Assembly: GCA_030645575.1 (NCBI GenBank)
Contig: JAUSMJ010000064.1
Coordinates: forward strand, 1 to 64,000
Length of the DNA: 64,000 bases
Reading direction: 5' to 3'
Source: Caulobacter sp.
Lineage (GTDB): Bacteria; Pseudomonadota; Alphaproteobacteria; Caulobacterales; Caulobacteraceae
The first letter of the stretch is position 1; each line of letters starts with the position of its first letter. Of this stretch, positions 49,169 to 59,560 are shown one piece after another. The position numbers and the translations under genes are program-made. The notes under the pieces were generated by a model. That model was not told the origin of the DNA. It saw nothing but the letters and a program-made list of their open reading frames with translations, and made no database searches.

Positions 49169-49572
49169 GCGGCCTGTTGCTGGACACCCAGGTCGTCATC
49201 GCGTCGATCTATCATCCGGGGCGCCTCGCGCCGGCCGTCCGACAGGCTCTTGAGGACCCTGGCCGGGACAGGGTGATCAGCGTGATCACGGCCTTCGAAA
49301 TGGCGGTCAAGACCAGCCTCGGAAAGCTGCCCCTGCCCAGGGCCTTCGCGCGAGACTTCACCGCCGCTTTCGAGGAGACGGTCGATCGCCTCTCCGCCAG
49401 ATCGCTGGACGTTCGACTTTCGCATGCCGCGCGCGTGAGGCTCCTGCCGTTCCATCATCGGGACCCGTTCGACCGCCTGTTGATCGCCCAGGCGCTTGAG
49501 GAAGGTTTGACCATGGTGAGCAGCGACCGGCATTTTTCGGCCTACAGCGGTTTGAAGTTGATGCCCGCATGA
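49165..49572 (+). CDS. PIN-domain toxin (VapC-like)
   Basis: LLLDTQVVIASIYHPGRL.., SVITAFEMAVKTSLGKLPL, LLPFHHRDPFDRLLIAQALEEGLTMVSSDRHFSAY; ATGA overlap with antitoxin. Confidence 0.9.
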   Translation: MSGLLLDTQVVIASIYHPGRLAPAVRQALEDPGRDRVISVITAFEMAVKTSLGKLPLPRAFARDFTAAFEETVDRLSARSLDVRLSHAARVRLLPFHHRDPFDRLLIAQALEEGLTMVSSDRHFSAYSGLKLMPA

Positions 49573-50423
49573 TCACCGGTCTGGACCATATCGCCATGGT
49601 CGTGCACGACTTGGATGCCGCCGAAGCCGGGTTGGCGCGGCTGCTCGGCCGGCCGGCCAACTGGCGCGGCGGCATGCACGGCGCCCGCCACGTCTGGTTC
49701 CAGCTGGGCAACATGGCGCTCGACGTCATCACCCCGGTCGGGGGCGAGACCGGAAACAAGGTCCGTGAACGGCTCGAAAAGCACGGCGAGGGGCTCTGGG
49801 GCCTGGGTTTCGCCACCGGCGACCTCGCAGCCGCGCAACGTCGCATGGAGCGGGTCGGGATCACGACCTACGGGCCGGGCGTCGAGGTTTCGACCCATCC
49901 GGAAACGGGCGCCACGCGAGAATGGCCCAGCTTCGTCACCCGGCTGCGCGCCACCCATGCGGTCAACCTGTTCTTCATCGGCCATCCGGCGGACGCCGCC
50001 CCCTGGCCGGTCTCCCCCATCGACGGAAGCGACGAAGGCGCGGCGGTCAGCGGACTGGACCATGTGGTCGTGCGGACCCCCAACCCCGACCGCGCCGCGG
50101 CCCTCTACGGCGCCCGGATGGGCCTCGACATGAAGCTCGACCGTTCCAATCCCGACTGGGGCACGCGGCTGATGTTCTTCCGCTGCGGCGACCTGGTCGT
50201 CGAGGTGGCGCATGATCTGAACGCCGGCGTTTCCGACGGCCCGGACTCCCTCTGGGGCCTCTCCTGGCGTGTCCCGGACGTCGCCGCGGCCCGGGCGCGG
50301 ATGGCCGCGGAAGGGATCCGGGTTTCCGAAGTCCGCACCGGCCGCAAGCCCGGCACCGCCGTCTTCACCGTCAAGGACGCCCCCGGCGGCGTGCCGACCC
50401 TCGTCATCGGACCGCAAGCATGA
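49569..50423 (+). CDS. VOC/glyoxalase-like family protein
   Basis: [34 protein letters not shown].., second repeat [32 protein letters not shown]. Confidence 0.88.
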   Translation: MITGLDHIAMVVHDLDAAEAGLARLLGRPANWRGGMHGARHVWFQLGNMALDVITPVGGETGNKVRERLEKHGEGLWGLGFATGDLAAAQRRMERVGITTYGPGVEVSTHPETGATREWPSFVTRLRATHAVNLFFIGHPADAAPWPVSPIDGSDEGAAVSGLDHVVVRTPNPDRAAALYGARMGLDMKLDRSNPDWGTRLMFFRCGDLVVEVAHDLNAGVSDGPDSLWGLSWRVPDVAAARARMAAEGIRVSEVRTGRKPGTAVFTVKDAPGGVPTLVIGPQA

Positions 50424-51031
50424 AGCCCTTCACCCGCCTCGACGCCCGCGCCGCGCCGCTGCCGCTGGCCAACATCGACACCGACCAGATCATTCCCAAG
50501 CAGTTCCTCAAGACGGTCGATCGCGAGGGCTTGGCCAGGGGGCTGTTCTACGACCTGCGCTTCGACGAGCAGGGCCGCGAGAAGAGCGGCTTCGTGCTCA
50601 ACGATCCGGCCTATCGCGGCGCCCAGATCCTCATCGCCGGCGACAATTTCGGCTGCGGCAGCTCGCGCGAGCATGCGCCCTGGGCGTTGCAGGACTTCGG
50701 CATCAGTTGCGTCATCTCCACCAGCTTCGCCGACATCTTCCGTGGCAACTGCCTGAACAACGGCCTGCTGACCGTCGAGCTGAAGCCCGAGGAGATCCAG
50801 GCCCTGATGGAGGAGGCCAAGGGCGGCAACCACCTGTTCACGGTCGATCTGGAGACCCAGACCGTCACCGCCCCCTCCGGCGCCAAATTCACGTTCGAGA
50901 TCGACAAGGACCGCAAGCACAAGCTGCTCGAGGGCCTCGACGCCATCGGCGAGACGCTGCAACACGCCGGCGCGATCGATGTGTTCGAGTCGAAGGCCGC
51001 CCTCAGCCGTCCGTGGCTGGAACGGGCATGA
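50420..51031 (+). CDS. leuD: 3-isopropylmalate dehydratase small subunit
   Basis: [84 protein letters not shown]. Confidence 0.97.
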   Translation: MKPFTRLDARAAPLPLANIDTDQIIPKQFLKTVDREGLARGLFYDLRFDEQGREKSGFVLNDPAYRGAQILIAGDNFGCGSSREHAPWALQDFGISCVISTSFADIFRGNCLNNGLLTVELKPEEIQALMEEAKGGNHLFTVDLETQTVTAPSGAKFTFEIDKDRKHKLLEGLDAIGETLQHAGAIDVFESKAALSRPWLERA

Positions 51032-51327
51032 TCCTGATCGTCGGCACGGTCCGGCTGCCGCCGGAGAACCTCGCCAGGGCCCGGCCGGCCATGGAGGCGA
51101 TGATCACGGCCAGCCGGGCCGAGGATGGCTGTCTCGACTACGCCTACGCCGAGGACCTGCTGGTTCCGGGCCTGATCCGCGTCAGCGAGGCCTGGCGCGA
51201 CCGCGAGGCGCTGAAGGCCCATTTCCGGACCGCCCACATGGCCGCCTGGCGCGCCGTGTTTCCCGACCTGAACATCACCGACCGCGACCTGTCCCTTTAC
51301 GAGGCGGGTGAGCCAGAACCGATCTAG
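51028..51327 (+). CDS. antibiotic biosynthesis monooxygenase (YgiN-like) family protein
   Basis: [71 protein letters not shown]. Confidence 0.9.
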   Translation: MILIVGTVRLPPENLARARPAMEAMITASRAEDGCLDYAYAEDLLVPGLIRVSEAWRDREALKAHFRTAHMAAWRAVFPDLNITDRDLSLYEAGEPEPI

Positions 51328-51334
51328 AGTTTCC

Positions 51335-52390
51335 ATGTCCCAGACCCTGCTTCTCCTGCCCGGCGACGGCATCGGCCCCGAAGTGATCGGAGAGGTGCGC
51401 CGCGTGGCCGCCGCCCTGACGCCGGACCTGACGCTCGACGAGCGCGACTTCGGCGGCATCAGCTACGACCGCCACGGCGCGCCGATCACCGAGGAAGCCA
51501 TCGCCACGGCGCTGGCCAGCGACGCGGTGCTGATGGGCGCGGTGGGCGGACCCAAATGGGCCGGCGCTCCGCGCGACAAGCGGCCGGAGATGGGTCTGCT
51601 GGGCCTGCGCAAGGCCATGGACGTCTACGCCAACCTGCGCCCGGCCCTCTGTTTCGACGCCCTGGCCGACGCCTCCAGCCTCAAGCGGGAGCTGGTCGCC
51701 GGGCTGGACATCATGTTCGTCCGTGAACTGACGGGCGGCGTCTACTTCGGCCAGCCGCGCTTCATCGAAACCCTGCCCGACGGCCAGCGGCGCGGCATCG
51801 ACACCCAAGTCTACACCACCAGCGAGATCGAGCGCGTCAGCCGGGTGGCCTTCGAACTGGCCCGGGGCCGCCGCAACAAGGTCCATTCGCTCGAGAAATC
51901 GAACGTCATGGAGACCGGCCTCTTGTGGCGCGAGGTGGTCACCGACCTGCATCGGCGCGACTACGCCGACGTCCAGCTGGAGCACATGCTGGCCGACAAC
52001 GCGGCCATGCAGCTGGTCCGCCAGCCGACCCAGTTCGACGTGCTGCTGACCGACAATCTGTTCGGCGACGTGCTGTCGGACGAGGCCGCGCAGCTGACCG
52101 GGTCGCTGGGCATGCTGCCCTCGGCGGCGCTGGGCGCGGCGGGCAAGCCGGGCCTGTACGAGCCGATCCACGGCTCGGCCCCCGACATCGCCGGCCAGGG
52201 CGTGGCCAATCCGCTGGCCGCCATCCTGTCGTTCGAGATGGCCCTGCGCTGGTCGCTGGGCCGGGCGGCGGAGGCCGACCGGCTGTTCGCCGCCGTCGAG
52301 GCCGCGCTGGCCGCCGGCGCCCGCACGCGGGACATCGGCGGCGCTCTATCGACGGCCGAAATGGGCGAGGCGGTGCTGCGGGCGCTTTAG
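51335..52390 (+). CDS. leuB: 3-isopropylmalate dehydrogenase
   Basis: [95 protein letters not shown]. Confidence 0.97.
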   Translation: MSQTLLLLPGDGIGPEVIGEVRRVAAALTPDLTLDERDFGGISYDRHGAPITEEAIATALASDAVLMGAVGGPKWAGAPRDKRPEMGLLGLRKAMDVYANLRPALCFDALADASSLKRELVAGLDIMFVRELTGGVYFGQPRFIETLPDGQRRGIDTQVYTTSEIERVSRVAFELARGRRNKVHSLEKSNVMETGLLWREVVTDLHRRDYADVQLEHMLADNAAMQLVRQPTQFDVLLTDNLFGDVLSDEAAQLTGSLGMLPSAALGAAGKPGLYEPIHGSAPDIAGQGVANPLAAILSFEMALRWSLGRAAEADRLFAAVEAALAAGARTRDIGGALSTAEMGEAVLRAL

Positions 52391-52749
52391 CCGGCTGTCT
52401 CCACCCGTCCGTCGCGAACCGCCACCGCCCACCCCGACAGCCGCCGCCCCGCGCAGGGGCCCGCCGTGCACAGACCATCCTCGATCCGGAACAGCGCGCC
52501 GTGGCCGGAACAGAGGATCAGGTCGTTCTCGCGGGTCAGATGCCGCCCGGTCGGCCCGCCCAGCGGCCAGCCGTTGTGCGGGCAGCTGTCGATATAGCCG
52601 AACACCGCCTCGCCCCGCCGCACGACGAAGCCGGCGAACAGCCGGTCGCCCTGGCGGAAGCGGAAGTCCTTCGCGCCGGGGTCGGGGATCTCGTCCAGCG
52701 GGCACAGAACCACGCCCGGTCCCGGCCTGGCCGGGTTCAGTCCTTCCAC
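52387..52749 (-). CDS. Rieske [2Fe-2S] protein
   Basis: CPHNGWPLG and [28 protein letters not shown] start inferred, overlapping the upstream gene. Confidence 0.8.
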   Translation of the reverse strand: MEGLNPARPGPGVVLCPLDEIPDPGAKDFRFRQGDRLFAGFVVRRGEAVFGYIDSCPHNGWPLGGPTGRHLTRENDLILCSGHGALFRIEDGLCTAGPCAGRRLSGWAVAVRDGRVETAG

Positions 52750-53027
52750 GGAATGGTGATCCGCCAGGGCTCGACGCTGGAGGTCTCGTAGAGTCCCGCT
52801 TTCGTATAGGGATCGTCGGCGTGGAACGCCCGCGCGGCGGCCAGGTCCGGGGCCTCGACGATGAGCAGCGAGCCGGCCATGCCGTCGTCGGCCGTCAGGA
52901 ATGGCCCGCCCAGCCTGATCTTCAGCGGCTGGGCGGCGGCCCAGGCCAGGTGCGCCTCGCGGGTCGCGGCGCGGATCGCCGGGCCCTCGGGGAGCTTGTC
53001 TTTCCACTGGACGACGAACAGCGGCAT
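52737..53027 (-). CDS. YciI family protein
   Basis: MPLFVVQWKDKLPEGPAIRAATREAHLAWAA..GGPFLTADDGMAGSLLIVEAPDLAAARAFHADDPYTKAGLYETSSVEPW. Confidence 0.92.
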   Translation of the reverse strand: MPLFVVQWKDKLPEGPAIRAATREAHLAWAAAQPLKIRLGGPFLTADDGMAGSLLIVEAPDLAAARAFHADDPYTKAGLYETSSVEPWRITIPWKD

Positions 53028-53035
53028 GGCGGGTC

Positions 53036-54037
53036 CTATCTTTCGGTCTTGAGCGGGCGGGACAGCAGTCCAAGGATGGCCTCATCGACGCCGACCTCGC
53101 CGGCAAGGATGGCCGCGACAGCCTGGCTGATCGGCATATCGACCCCCAGCTTGCGGGCCAGGGCGCCGACGGCGGGGGCCGAGGCGACGCCCTCGGCGAC
53201 GGTCAGCTTGCCCGACAGGGCCTGGTCCAGCGACTGGCCCGCGCCCAGGGCCAGGCCGACGCTCATGTTGCGCGACTGCGGGCTCGAGCAGGTCAGCACC
53301 AGGTCGCCCAGGCCGCACAGGCCGGCGACCGTCTCCGCCCGGCCGCCGAGCGCCTCGGCCATGCGGGTCATCTCGGCGAAGCCGCGCGTGATCAGGGCGG
53401 CGTGGGCGGATCGGCCCAGGCCCTTGCCCTCGACGATGCCGCAGGCGATCGCCAGCACGTTCTTGATCGCCCCGCCCGCCTCGGCGCCGATCATGTCGTT
53501 CGACAGGTAGGGCCGGAAGGTCGGGGTGGCGATGGCCTCGGCCAGGGCGCGACCGAGCTCCTCGTCCGGGCAGGCCAGGGTCACCGCCGTCGGCAGTCCG
53601 CGCGCCACCTCGCCCGCGAAGCTGGGGCCGGACAGCACCGCCGCCCCGGCCTGGGGAATGGTCTGCGCCAGCACGTCGCTCATCAGGCTCAGCGTGCCCT
53701 GCTCGATGCCCTTGGCGCAAAGCAGGATCGGCAGGTTCGCGCGGACATGGGGCGCCAGGGCCCGAAGCGTCGAGCGCAGGTGCTGGGCCGGCGCCACCGC
53801 GAGAATGACGTCGCAGGCGGCCAGATCCTCGAAGTCGGTGGTGACGTCGATGGCCTCGTCGAGTTTCACGCCCGGCAGGAAGGCGGTGTTCTCGCGGCCC
53901 GTCCGGATCGCCTCGACCACCTCGGCCTCGCGGGCCTGCAGGGTGACCGCCATGCCGGCGCGGGCGCAGACCTGGGCCAGGGCCGTGCCCCAGGCGCCGC
54001 CGCCGATGACACCGGCGTATCTCATGGTTTCGCTCAT
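53036..54037 (-). CDS. gpsA: NAD(P)-dependent glycerol-3-phosphate dehydrogenase
   Basis: [62 protein letters not shown]. Confidence 0.96.
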   Translation of the reverse strand: MSETMRYAGVIGGGAWGTALAQVCARAGMAVTLQAREAEVVEAIRTGRENTAFLPGVKLDEAIDVTTDFEDLAACDVILAVAPAQHLRSTLRALAPHVRANLPILLCAKGIEQGTLSLMSDVLAQTIPQAGAAVLSGPSFAGEVARGLPTAVTLACPDEELGRALAEAIATPTFRPYLSNDMIGAEAGGAIKNVLAIACGIVEGKGLGRSAHAALITRGFAEMTRMAEALGGRAETVAGLCGLGDLVLTCSSPQSRNMSVGLALGAGQSLDQALSGKLTVAEGVASAPAVGALARKLGVDMPISQAVAAILAGEVGVDEAILGLLSRPLKTER

Positions 54038-55122
54038 GCCTTGGCGCCCTTGCGTCCGGGAACATGGGTGGGATTGGCGTCGGCCGCCGCCTGGTCGAGC
54101 GGCCAGCGCGGCCGGGCCGGGGCGTCGAGGCCGTCGGTCAGGCCCAGCGCCAGCCGCTCGGCGCCGGCCAGCGCGATCATGGCGGCGTTGTCGGTGCAGT
54201 ACTCAAGCGGCGGGGCGTGGAACGAAAACCCGTGCCGGGCGCAGGCCTGCTCCAGCCGCGTCCGCACCGCCTGGTTGGCCGCGACCCCGCCGGCGACGAC
54301 GAATCGCAGGCCCTCGCCCCGATGCGCCTCGGCATAGGCGGCCATGGCCCCCTGCGTCCGCTCGGCCAGCTGGCGGGCGATGGCGAACTGCACGCTGGCG
54401 GCCAGGTCGCGCTTGTCAGCCTCTTCGGTCAGGGGCTCGGCGGCCCGGGCGGCGGCGGTCTTGAGGCCCGAGAACGAGAAGTCGAAGCCCTCGCGGCCCA
54501 GCAGGGCGCGGGGCAGGGGGAAGCGGTCGGGATCGCCGCCGACGGCCAGCCGCTCCAGCGCCGGCCCGCCCGGGTAGCCCAGGCCCATGGCCTTGGCGAT
54601 CTTGTCGAACGCCTCGCCCGCCGCGTCGTCGATCGTCGAGCCCAGTCGGCGGCAGGCCCCGATGCCACCCACTTCAAGCAGCTGGCAATGCCCGCCGCTG
54701 ACCAGCAGCAGCAGGAACGGATAGGGGATGTCGTCGGCCAGCCGGGCGCTGAGGGCGTGCCCCTCCAGGTGATTGACCGCGATCAGCGGCAGGCCGCGGG
54801 CCAGGGCGGCGGCCTTGCCGAACGACAGCCCGACCATCACCCCGCCGACGAGGCCCGGCCCGGCCGTCGCCGCGATCCCCGACAGCCCGTCCCAGCCGAC
54901 GCCCGACCCGGCCAGCGCCCGCGCCACGATGCCGTCGATCGACTCGACATGCGCCCGGGCGGCGATTTCCGGCACCACGCCGCCGTAGGGAGCGTGTTCG
55001 GCGATCTGGCTGGCGATGATCGAGGACAGCACGGTCACGCGCCCGTCCGCCGCGCGGCGCACCACGGCGGCGGCGGTTTCGTCGCAGCTGGTCTCGATCC
55101 CCAGGACGGTAAGCGTGGTCAT
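54034..55122 (-). CDS. tsaD: tRNA N6-adenosine threonylcarbamoyltransferase TsaD
   Basis: [65 protein letters not shown]. Confidence 0.97.
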   Translation of the reverse strand: MTTLTVLGIETSCDETAAAVVRRAADGRVTVLSSIIASQIAEHAPYGGVVPEIAARAHVESIDGIVARALAGSGVGWDGLSGIAATAGPGLVGGVMVGLSFGKAAALARGLPLIAVNHLEGHALSARLADDIPYPFLLLLVSGGHCQLLEVGGIGACRRLGSTIDDAAGEAFDKIAKAMGLGYPGGPALERLAVGGDPDRFPLPRALLGREGFDFSFSGLKTAAARAAEPLTEEADKRDLAASVQFAIARQLAERTQGAMAAYAEAHRGEGLRFVVAGGVAANQAVRTRLEQACARHGFSFHAPPLEYCTDNAAMIALAGAERLALGLTDGLDAPARPRWPLDQAAADANPTHVPGRKGAKA

Positions 55123-55193
55123 CTACATTGCGGCCCGGACGCCCCTCGTATAGCAGCGGAGCGTCTTCTCCAGCCCGAGGTAGCCCCCCCGCC

Positions 55194-56156
55194 GTGTCGT
55201 CGCAACCGCCCATCCGGATCGGAACCCGCGGGTCCAAGCTGGCCCTGGCCCAGAGTGGCATGATGCGCGACCGCATCGCCGCCGAGCTTTCAAGGCTTGG
55301 GGGCGCCGCCGACCGCGCCCGGGAAGCCGCCCCGCTGGTGATCATCACCACCACCGGCGACCGCATCCAGGACCGTCGGCTGCTGGAAATCGGCGGCAAG
55401 GCGCTGTTCACCAAGGAGATCGAGGAGGCCCTGCTGGACGGCCGCATCGACGCGGCGATCCATTCGATGAAGGACGTCCCGGCCGAGATGCCGCCCGGCC
55501 TGGTCATCGCCACCATTCCCGAGCGCGAGGATCCGCGCGACGCGTTCGTCTCGACCCGCTTCGCCTCGCTGGCCGAGCTGCCCCAGGGCGCCAGGCTCGG
55601 CACCGCGAGCCTGCGCCGCCAGGCCCAGGCGCTGCATGTGCGGCCCGACCTGGAGATCGTCATGCTGCGCGGCAACGTCGATACCCGGCTGGCCAAGCTG
55701 GAGGCCGGCGAGGCCGACGCCATCCTGCTGGCCGCGTCCGGCCTGAACCGGCTGGGCCTGGGCCATGTGCCGCGCGGCTTCATCGACCCGCTCGAGTGCC
55801 CGCCCGCCCCGGGTCAGGGCGCCCTGGCCATCCAGACCCGGGCCGAGGACGCCGACGCCGCCTGGGTCGCCGCCCTGCGCTGCGAGGCCACCACCCTGGC
55901 CGTGGCCGCCGAGCGCGGCGCCCTGGTGGCGCTGGAGGGGTCCTGCCGCACCGCCGTCGGCGCCCACGCCCGGCTCGACGGCCGCCGCCTGACCCTGGTG
56001 GTCGAGGCCCTGACACCCGATGGCGCGCGTCGCTACCGCCGCGAGGACGCGGTCGATCTGGGCGCCGACGCCGAGGGCGACGCCCGGACCCTCGGCCTGC
56101 GGCTGGGCGAGGCGATCCGCGTCGAGGGCGGGGCCGACATCCTCCTCAAGGATTGA
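55194..56156 (+). CDS. hemC: hydroxymethylbilane synthase
   Basis: RIGTRGSKLALAQSG, AIHSMKDVPAEMPPGL, LGTASLRRQAQAL, LRGNVDTRLAKL, ALEGSCRTAVGAHA; GTG start inferred. Confidence 0.95.
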   Translation: MSSQPPIRIGTRGSKLALAQSGMMRDRIAAELSRLGGAADRAREAAPLVIITTTGDRIQDRRLLEIGGKALFTKEIEEALLDGRIDAAIHSMKDVPAEMPPGLVIATIPEREDPRDAFVSTRFASLAELPQGARLGTASLRRQAQALHVRPDLEIVMLRGNVDTRLAKLEAGEADAILLAASGLNRLGLGHVPRGFIDPLECPPAPGQGALAIQTRAEDADAAWVAALRCEATTLAVAAERGALVALEGSCRTAVGAHARLDGRRLTLVVEALTPDGARRYRREDAVDLGADAEGDARTLGLRLGEAIRVEGGADILLKD

Positions 56157-56188
56157 TCGCCGACCGAGGGGGTTGCAGGGTGCCCGCC

Positions 56189-56944
56189 ATGCCGACCGCG
56201 CCCCTCACCGTCTGGATCACCCGCGCCGAGCCCGGAGCCGCCGCGACGGCCGAACGGGTCGCCGCCATGGGCCACCGGCCGGTCGTGGCCCCACTGCTGC
56301 GTATCGAGGCGGCCAGCGACGTCGCGGTGGACCTGACCGGCGTCGCGGCCCTGGCCTTCACCAGCGCCAACGGCGTGCGCGCCTTCGCCGCGCTCTGCCC
56401 CCGCCGCGACATCCGCGTGTTCGCCGTCGGCGCGGGCACCACGGCGGCGGCCAAGGCGGCGGGGTTCAAGAGCGTGCTGTCGGCCGAGGGCGATGTGGGC
56501 GCCCTGGCCGGCCGCATCGCCGCGCGCCGCGCCGAGCTGCGCGGCGCGGTGCTGCATCCGGGCGCCGCCGAGCCGGCCGGGGACCTGGTCGGGTCCCTGG
56601 TCGCCGAGGGTTTGGAGGCCCGGAGCCTGGCGCTTTACGATTCGGTCGCCGTGGCGCCGCCGGCGGACCTTCTGGCGGCGCTGGACACGATCGACGTCGT
56701 CCTGCTGCATTCACCCAAGGCGGCCAGGGCTCTCGCCCGCCTTCTGCGCGGCCGGACGCTGCCGAACCTGCGGCTGCTGTGCCTGTCCCAGGCCGTGGCC
56801 AGACCGGTGGCGCGCACGAAAGTGCGAGAAGTTGTCCGCGCCCCGTTTCCCATCGAAGCGGCGCTGCTTAATCTGATAGGAAGAGGGGCCGTCCCGACGG
56901 GAACGGCGCCCAGGACCGCAACGAGGCGTTTGAAGAGCCAATGA
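56189..56944 (+). CDS. hemD: uroporphyrinogen-III synthase
   Basis: VWITRAEPGAAATAERVAAMGHRPVVAPLLRIEA, ALAFTSANGVRAFAAL; position after hemC. Confidence 0.88.
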   Translation: MPTAPLTVWITRAEPGAAATAERVAAMGHRPVVAPLLRIEAASDVAVDLTGVAALAFTSANGVRAFAALCPRRDIRVFAVGAGTTAAAKAAGFKSVLSAEGDVGALAGRIAARRAELRGAVLHPGAAEPAGDLVGSLVAEGLEARSLALYDSVAVAPPADLLAALDTIDVVLLHSPKAARALARLLRGRTLPNLRLLCLSQAVARPVARTKVREVVRAPFPIEAALLNLIGRGAVPTGTAPRTATRRLKSQ

Positions 56945-57816
56945 CCGCCGCGCCCGACCCCGCCGACCTCACTCCGCCGACCGATCCGGCCGTCTACGGA
57001 CGTCCGCGCCGATTCGGCCTGGCCTTCTGGGCGGTGATCGCCCTGTGCGTGCTCAGCATCATGGTCGGGGCGGCCGTGACCCGCTTCGCGCCCCGGCTCT
57101 GGAACAAGGCCGCGGAGACGCCGCCCGCCGCCATCCAGTCCGCGACGGCCGACCTGCCCGAACTCGCCGCGCCCGTCGTCGGCAACCGCCCCGCCCCGGC
57201 GCCCGCCGACATCGCGACCGCCTCCTCGGCCGAGATCGCGGCGCTGCAGATCCGCATCGAGGCGCTGGAGGCCAGCCAGACCCGCACCGTCAACGCCGCG
57301 GCCGCCGCCCTCGCCGCCGCCTCCCTGGCCGAGTCGACCCAGGGCTCGGGCCCGTTCGAGACCGAGCTCGCCGCGCTGGAGCGGGTTCTGCCCCTGTCGA
57401 GCGAGGTCCGCGCCCTGCGACCCTACGCCGAGGGCGGCGTGCCGAGCCGCGCCGCCCTGGCCGCCGACTTCGACGCCGCGGCCGCCAGGACCTCCGTCGC
57501 CGCCCGCGATCCGGGCGAGCGGGCCGGCTTCTTCGCCCGCATGGGCCACGCCCTGTCGGCCATCGTCACCATCCGCCGCGTCAGCGCCGGCGGGGCGGGA
57601 CCCGACGCGGTGCTGGCCCGGGCCGGCGACGCGGTGGCCAAGGGCGACCTGGAAGGGGCCCTGAAGGTCCTGCGCGAACTGCCGCCCAAGGGGGTCGAGG
57701 CGATCGCGCCCTGGCGCGGCCGCGCCCTGCAACGGGTCGCCGTCGATCGGCAAGTGGCCGCGATCCGCGCCCAGGCCCTGTCCGACCTGATGGCCGTCTC
57801 GCGGGAGCAGCCATGA
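56941..57816 (+). CDS. mitofilin/Mic60-like inner membrane protein (COG4223-type)
   Basis: Single N-terminal TM (FGLAFWAVIALCVLSIMVGAAVTRF), coiled-coil/Ala-rich region, C-terminal ERAGFFARMGHALSAIVTIRRVSA..AKGDLEGALKVLRELP; hemD-mic60-hemY synteny. Confidence 0.6.
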   Translation: MTAAPDPADLTPPTDPAVYGRPRRFGLAFWAVIALCVLSIMVGAAVTRFAPRLWNKAAETPPAAIQSATADLPELAAPVVGNRPAPAPADIATASSAEIAALQIRIEALEASQTRTVNAAAAALAAASLAESTQGSGPFETELAALERVLPLSSEVRALRPYAEGGVPSRAALAADFDAAAARTSVAARDPGERAGFFARMGHALSAIVTIRRVSAGGAGPDAVLARAGDAVAKGDLEGALKVLRELPPKGVEAIAPWRGRALQRVAVDRQVAAIRAQALSDLMAVSREQP

Positions 57817-59339
57817 TCAGAACCGCCCTCGTCCTCTTCCTCGTCGCCAGCCTCGCCGTGGCGGCCATCGCCCTGGGCGGCGACGCCGGGGTGGCCAGCC
57901 TGGCCTGGCGCGGCTGGCGGGTGGACATGACGGCCGCCGCCGCGGCCCTGCTGGTGCTGCTCGTCTCGCTGCTGGCGACGATCTTCTGGAGCTTCCTCAA
58001 GTGGCTGATGGAGGCGCCGCGCCGCGCCGCCCGGACCCGCGCCGAGGCGAAGCGCAAGCAGGGCGGCGAGGCCCTGGCCCGCGGCTTCCTGGCCGCCGCC
58101 GCCGGTGACGGGTCCGAGGCCCGCCGCCTGGCCCAGAAGGCCGCCGACCTGGCCGAGGACGCGCCGGCCCTGGTCCGGGTGCTGGCCGCCCAGGCCGCCG
58201 AGGCCGCCGGCGACCTGCCCGCCGCCAAGGCCGCCTATTCCGCCATGCTGGGCTTCCCCGACATGCGCCTGGCCGGCCTCAAGGGGCTGATGCAGACGGC
58301 CCTGGCCGAGGGCGACAAGGGCGCGGCCCTGCGCCACGCCCAGAGCGCCTACGGCCTGGCCAAGACCGCCCGCTGGGCCTGGCGGGCGCTGGTCGATTCG
58401 CGGCTGGAGGCCGGCGACTGGGCCGCCGCCCTCGACCTGGTCCAGGGCGCCCAGGAGCGCAAGATCGTCTCGCCGCTGGTCGCCGACCGCACGCGCGCGG
58501 CGCTGCTGGCCGCCTCGGCCGCCAGTTTCGAGACCCACCCGACCGAGCGCATGCGCGCCCAGGCGCTCGAATTCGCCCAGCAGGCGGTCAAGCTGAAGCC
58601 CGACTTCGCCCCCGGCGTGGTCATGGCCGCCCGGCTGCTGGCCGCCGACGGCAAGGTCGGCCGCGCGTCCGGGATGATCGAAGGCGCCTGGAAGAGCCAG
58701 CCGCACCCGGCCCTGTGGCTGGCCTATCGCGACCTGCGCACCGACGAGACCCCGCGCGAGCGGGCGCGCCGCCTGTCGGCCCTGGCCGCCCTCAACCCCC
58801 AGGCCCGCGAGAGCCGCGTCCTGACCGTCGAACAAGCGCTGATCGGCGGCGAGATCGGGGCCGCCCGCCAGGCCGCCGCCACCCTGGCGGACGAGCCCGT
58901 GACCCAGCGCCTCGCCGGCCTGCAGGCCCGCGCCGCCAACGCCGCCGGGGCGGTGGACGAGGCCCGCGCCTGGATCGCCCGGGGCGCCGCCGCGCCGCAG
59001 GAGCCCGACTGGTCCGACCTCGATCCCGAAGGCCGGGCCTTCGCCTACAGGCCCGAGGACTGGACCCGCCTGGTGGCCGTCTACGGCGAAACCGGCGAGC
59101 TGATCCATCCGCGCCTGGAACGCCACGAGCGGACCATCAGCGACCTGCCCAATCTGCCGGCGGCCTATGTCGAATCGACGCCGTTCCTGGCGGCCGCGGA
59201 GGCCGGGGCGGCGATCATGCCGATCCCCGACGACCCCGGCGTGCCCGACTATGCGCGGCCGCCAGAGGGCGAACCGCCGCCCGCCGCGCCGCCGCGTCGC
59301 CGGCGCCGCTTGGCAAGCCCGACTCGCGCCGCTAAATAG
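57813..59339 (+). CDS. hemY: HemY-like heme biosynthesis-associated TPR membrane protein
   Basis: Two N-terminal TMs then TPR-like Ala-rich repeats (ARGFLAAAAGDGSEARRLAQKAADLAEDAPALVRVLAAQAAEAAGD); overlaps mic60-like gene by 4 nt. Confidence 0.85.
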   Translation: MIRTALVLFLVASLAVAAIALGGDAGVASLAWRGWRVDMTAAAAALLVLLVSLLATIFWSFLKWLMEAPRRAARTRAEAKRKQGGEALARGFLAAAAGDGSEARRLAQKAADLAEDAPALVRVLAAQAAEAAGDLPAAKAAYSAMLGFPDMRLAGLKGLMQTALAEGDKGAALRHAQSAYGLAKTARWAWRALVDSRLEAGDWAAALDLVQGAQERKIVSPLVADRTRAALLAASAASFETHPTERMRAQALEFAQQAVKLKPDFAPGVVMAARLLAADGKVGRASGMIEGAWKSQPHPALWLAYRDLRTDETPRERARRLSALAALNPQARESRVLTVEQALIGGEIGAARQAAATLADEPVTQRLAGLQARAANAAGAVDEARAWIARGAAAPQEPDWSDLDPEGRAFAYRPEDWTRLVAVYGETGELIHPRLERHERTISDLPNLPAAYVESTPFLAAAEAGAAIMPIPDDPGVPDYARPPEGEPPPAAPPRRRRRLASPTRAAK

Positions 59340-59369
59340 GCGCTCCTTCCGGGGCGCAGCCCTGCCGGG

Positions 59370-59445
<76 letters not shown>

Positions 59446-59560
59446 CTTCTTCCCCCATCCCCACCTCCGGGGCGACCGCCCGGCCCCGCCCCGCGGCGCG
59501 GGCCATATACTTCCGGCCTCGATCCGCTACTGTTCGCCTCCGGGGGCGGGCGGTACCGAT

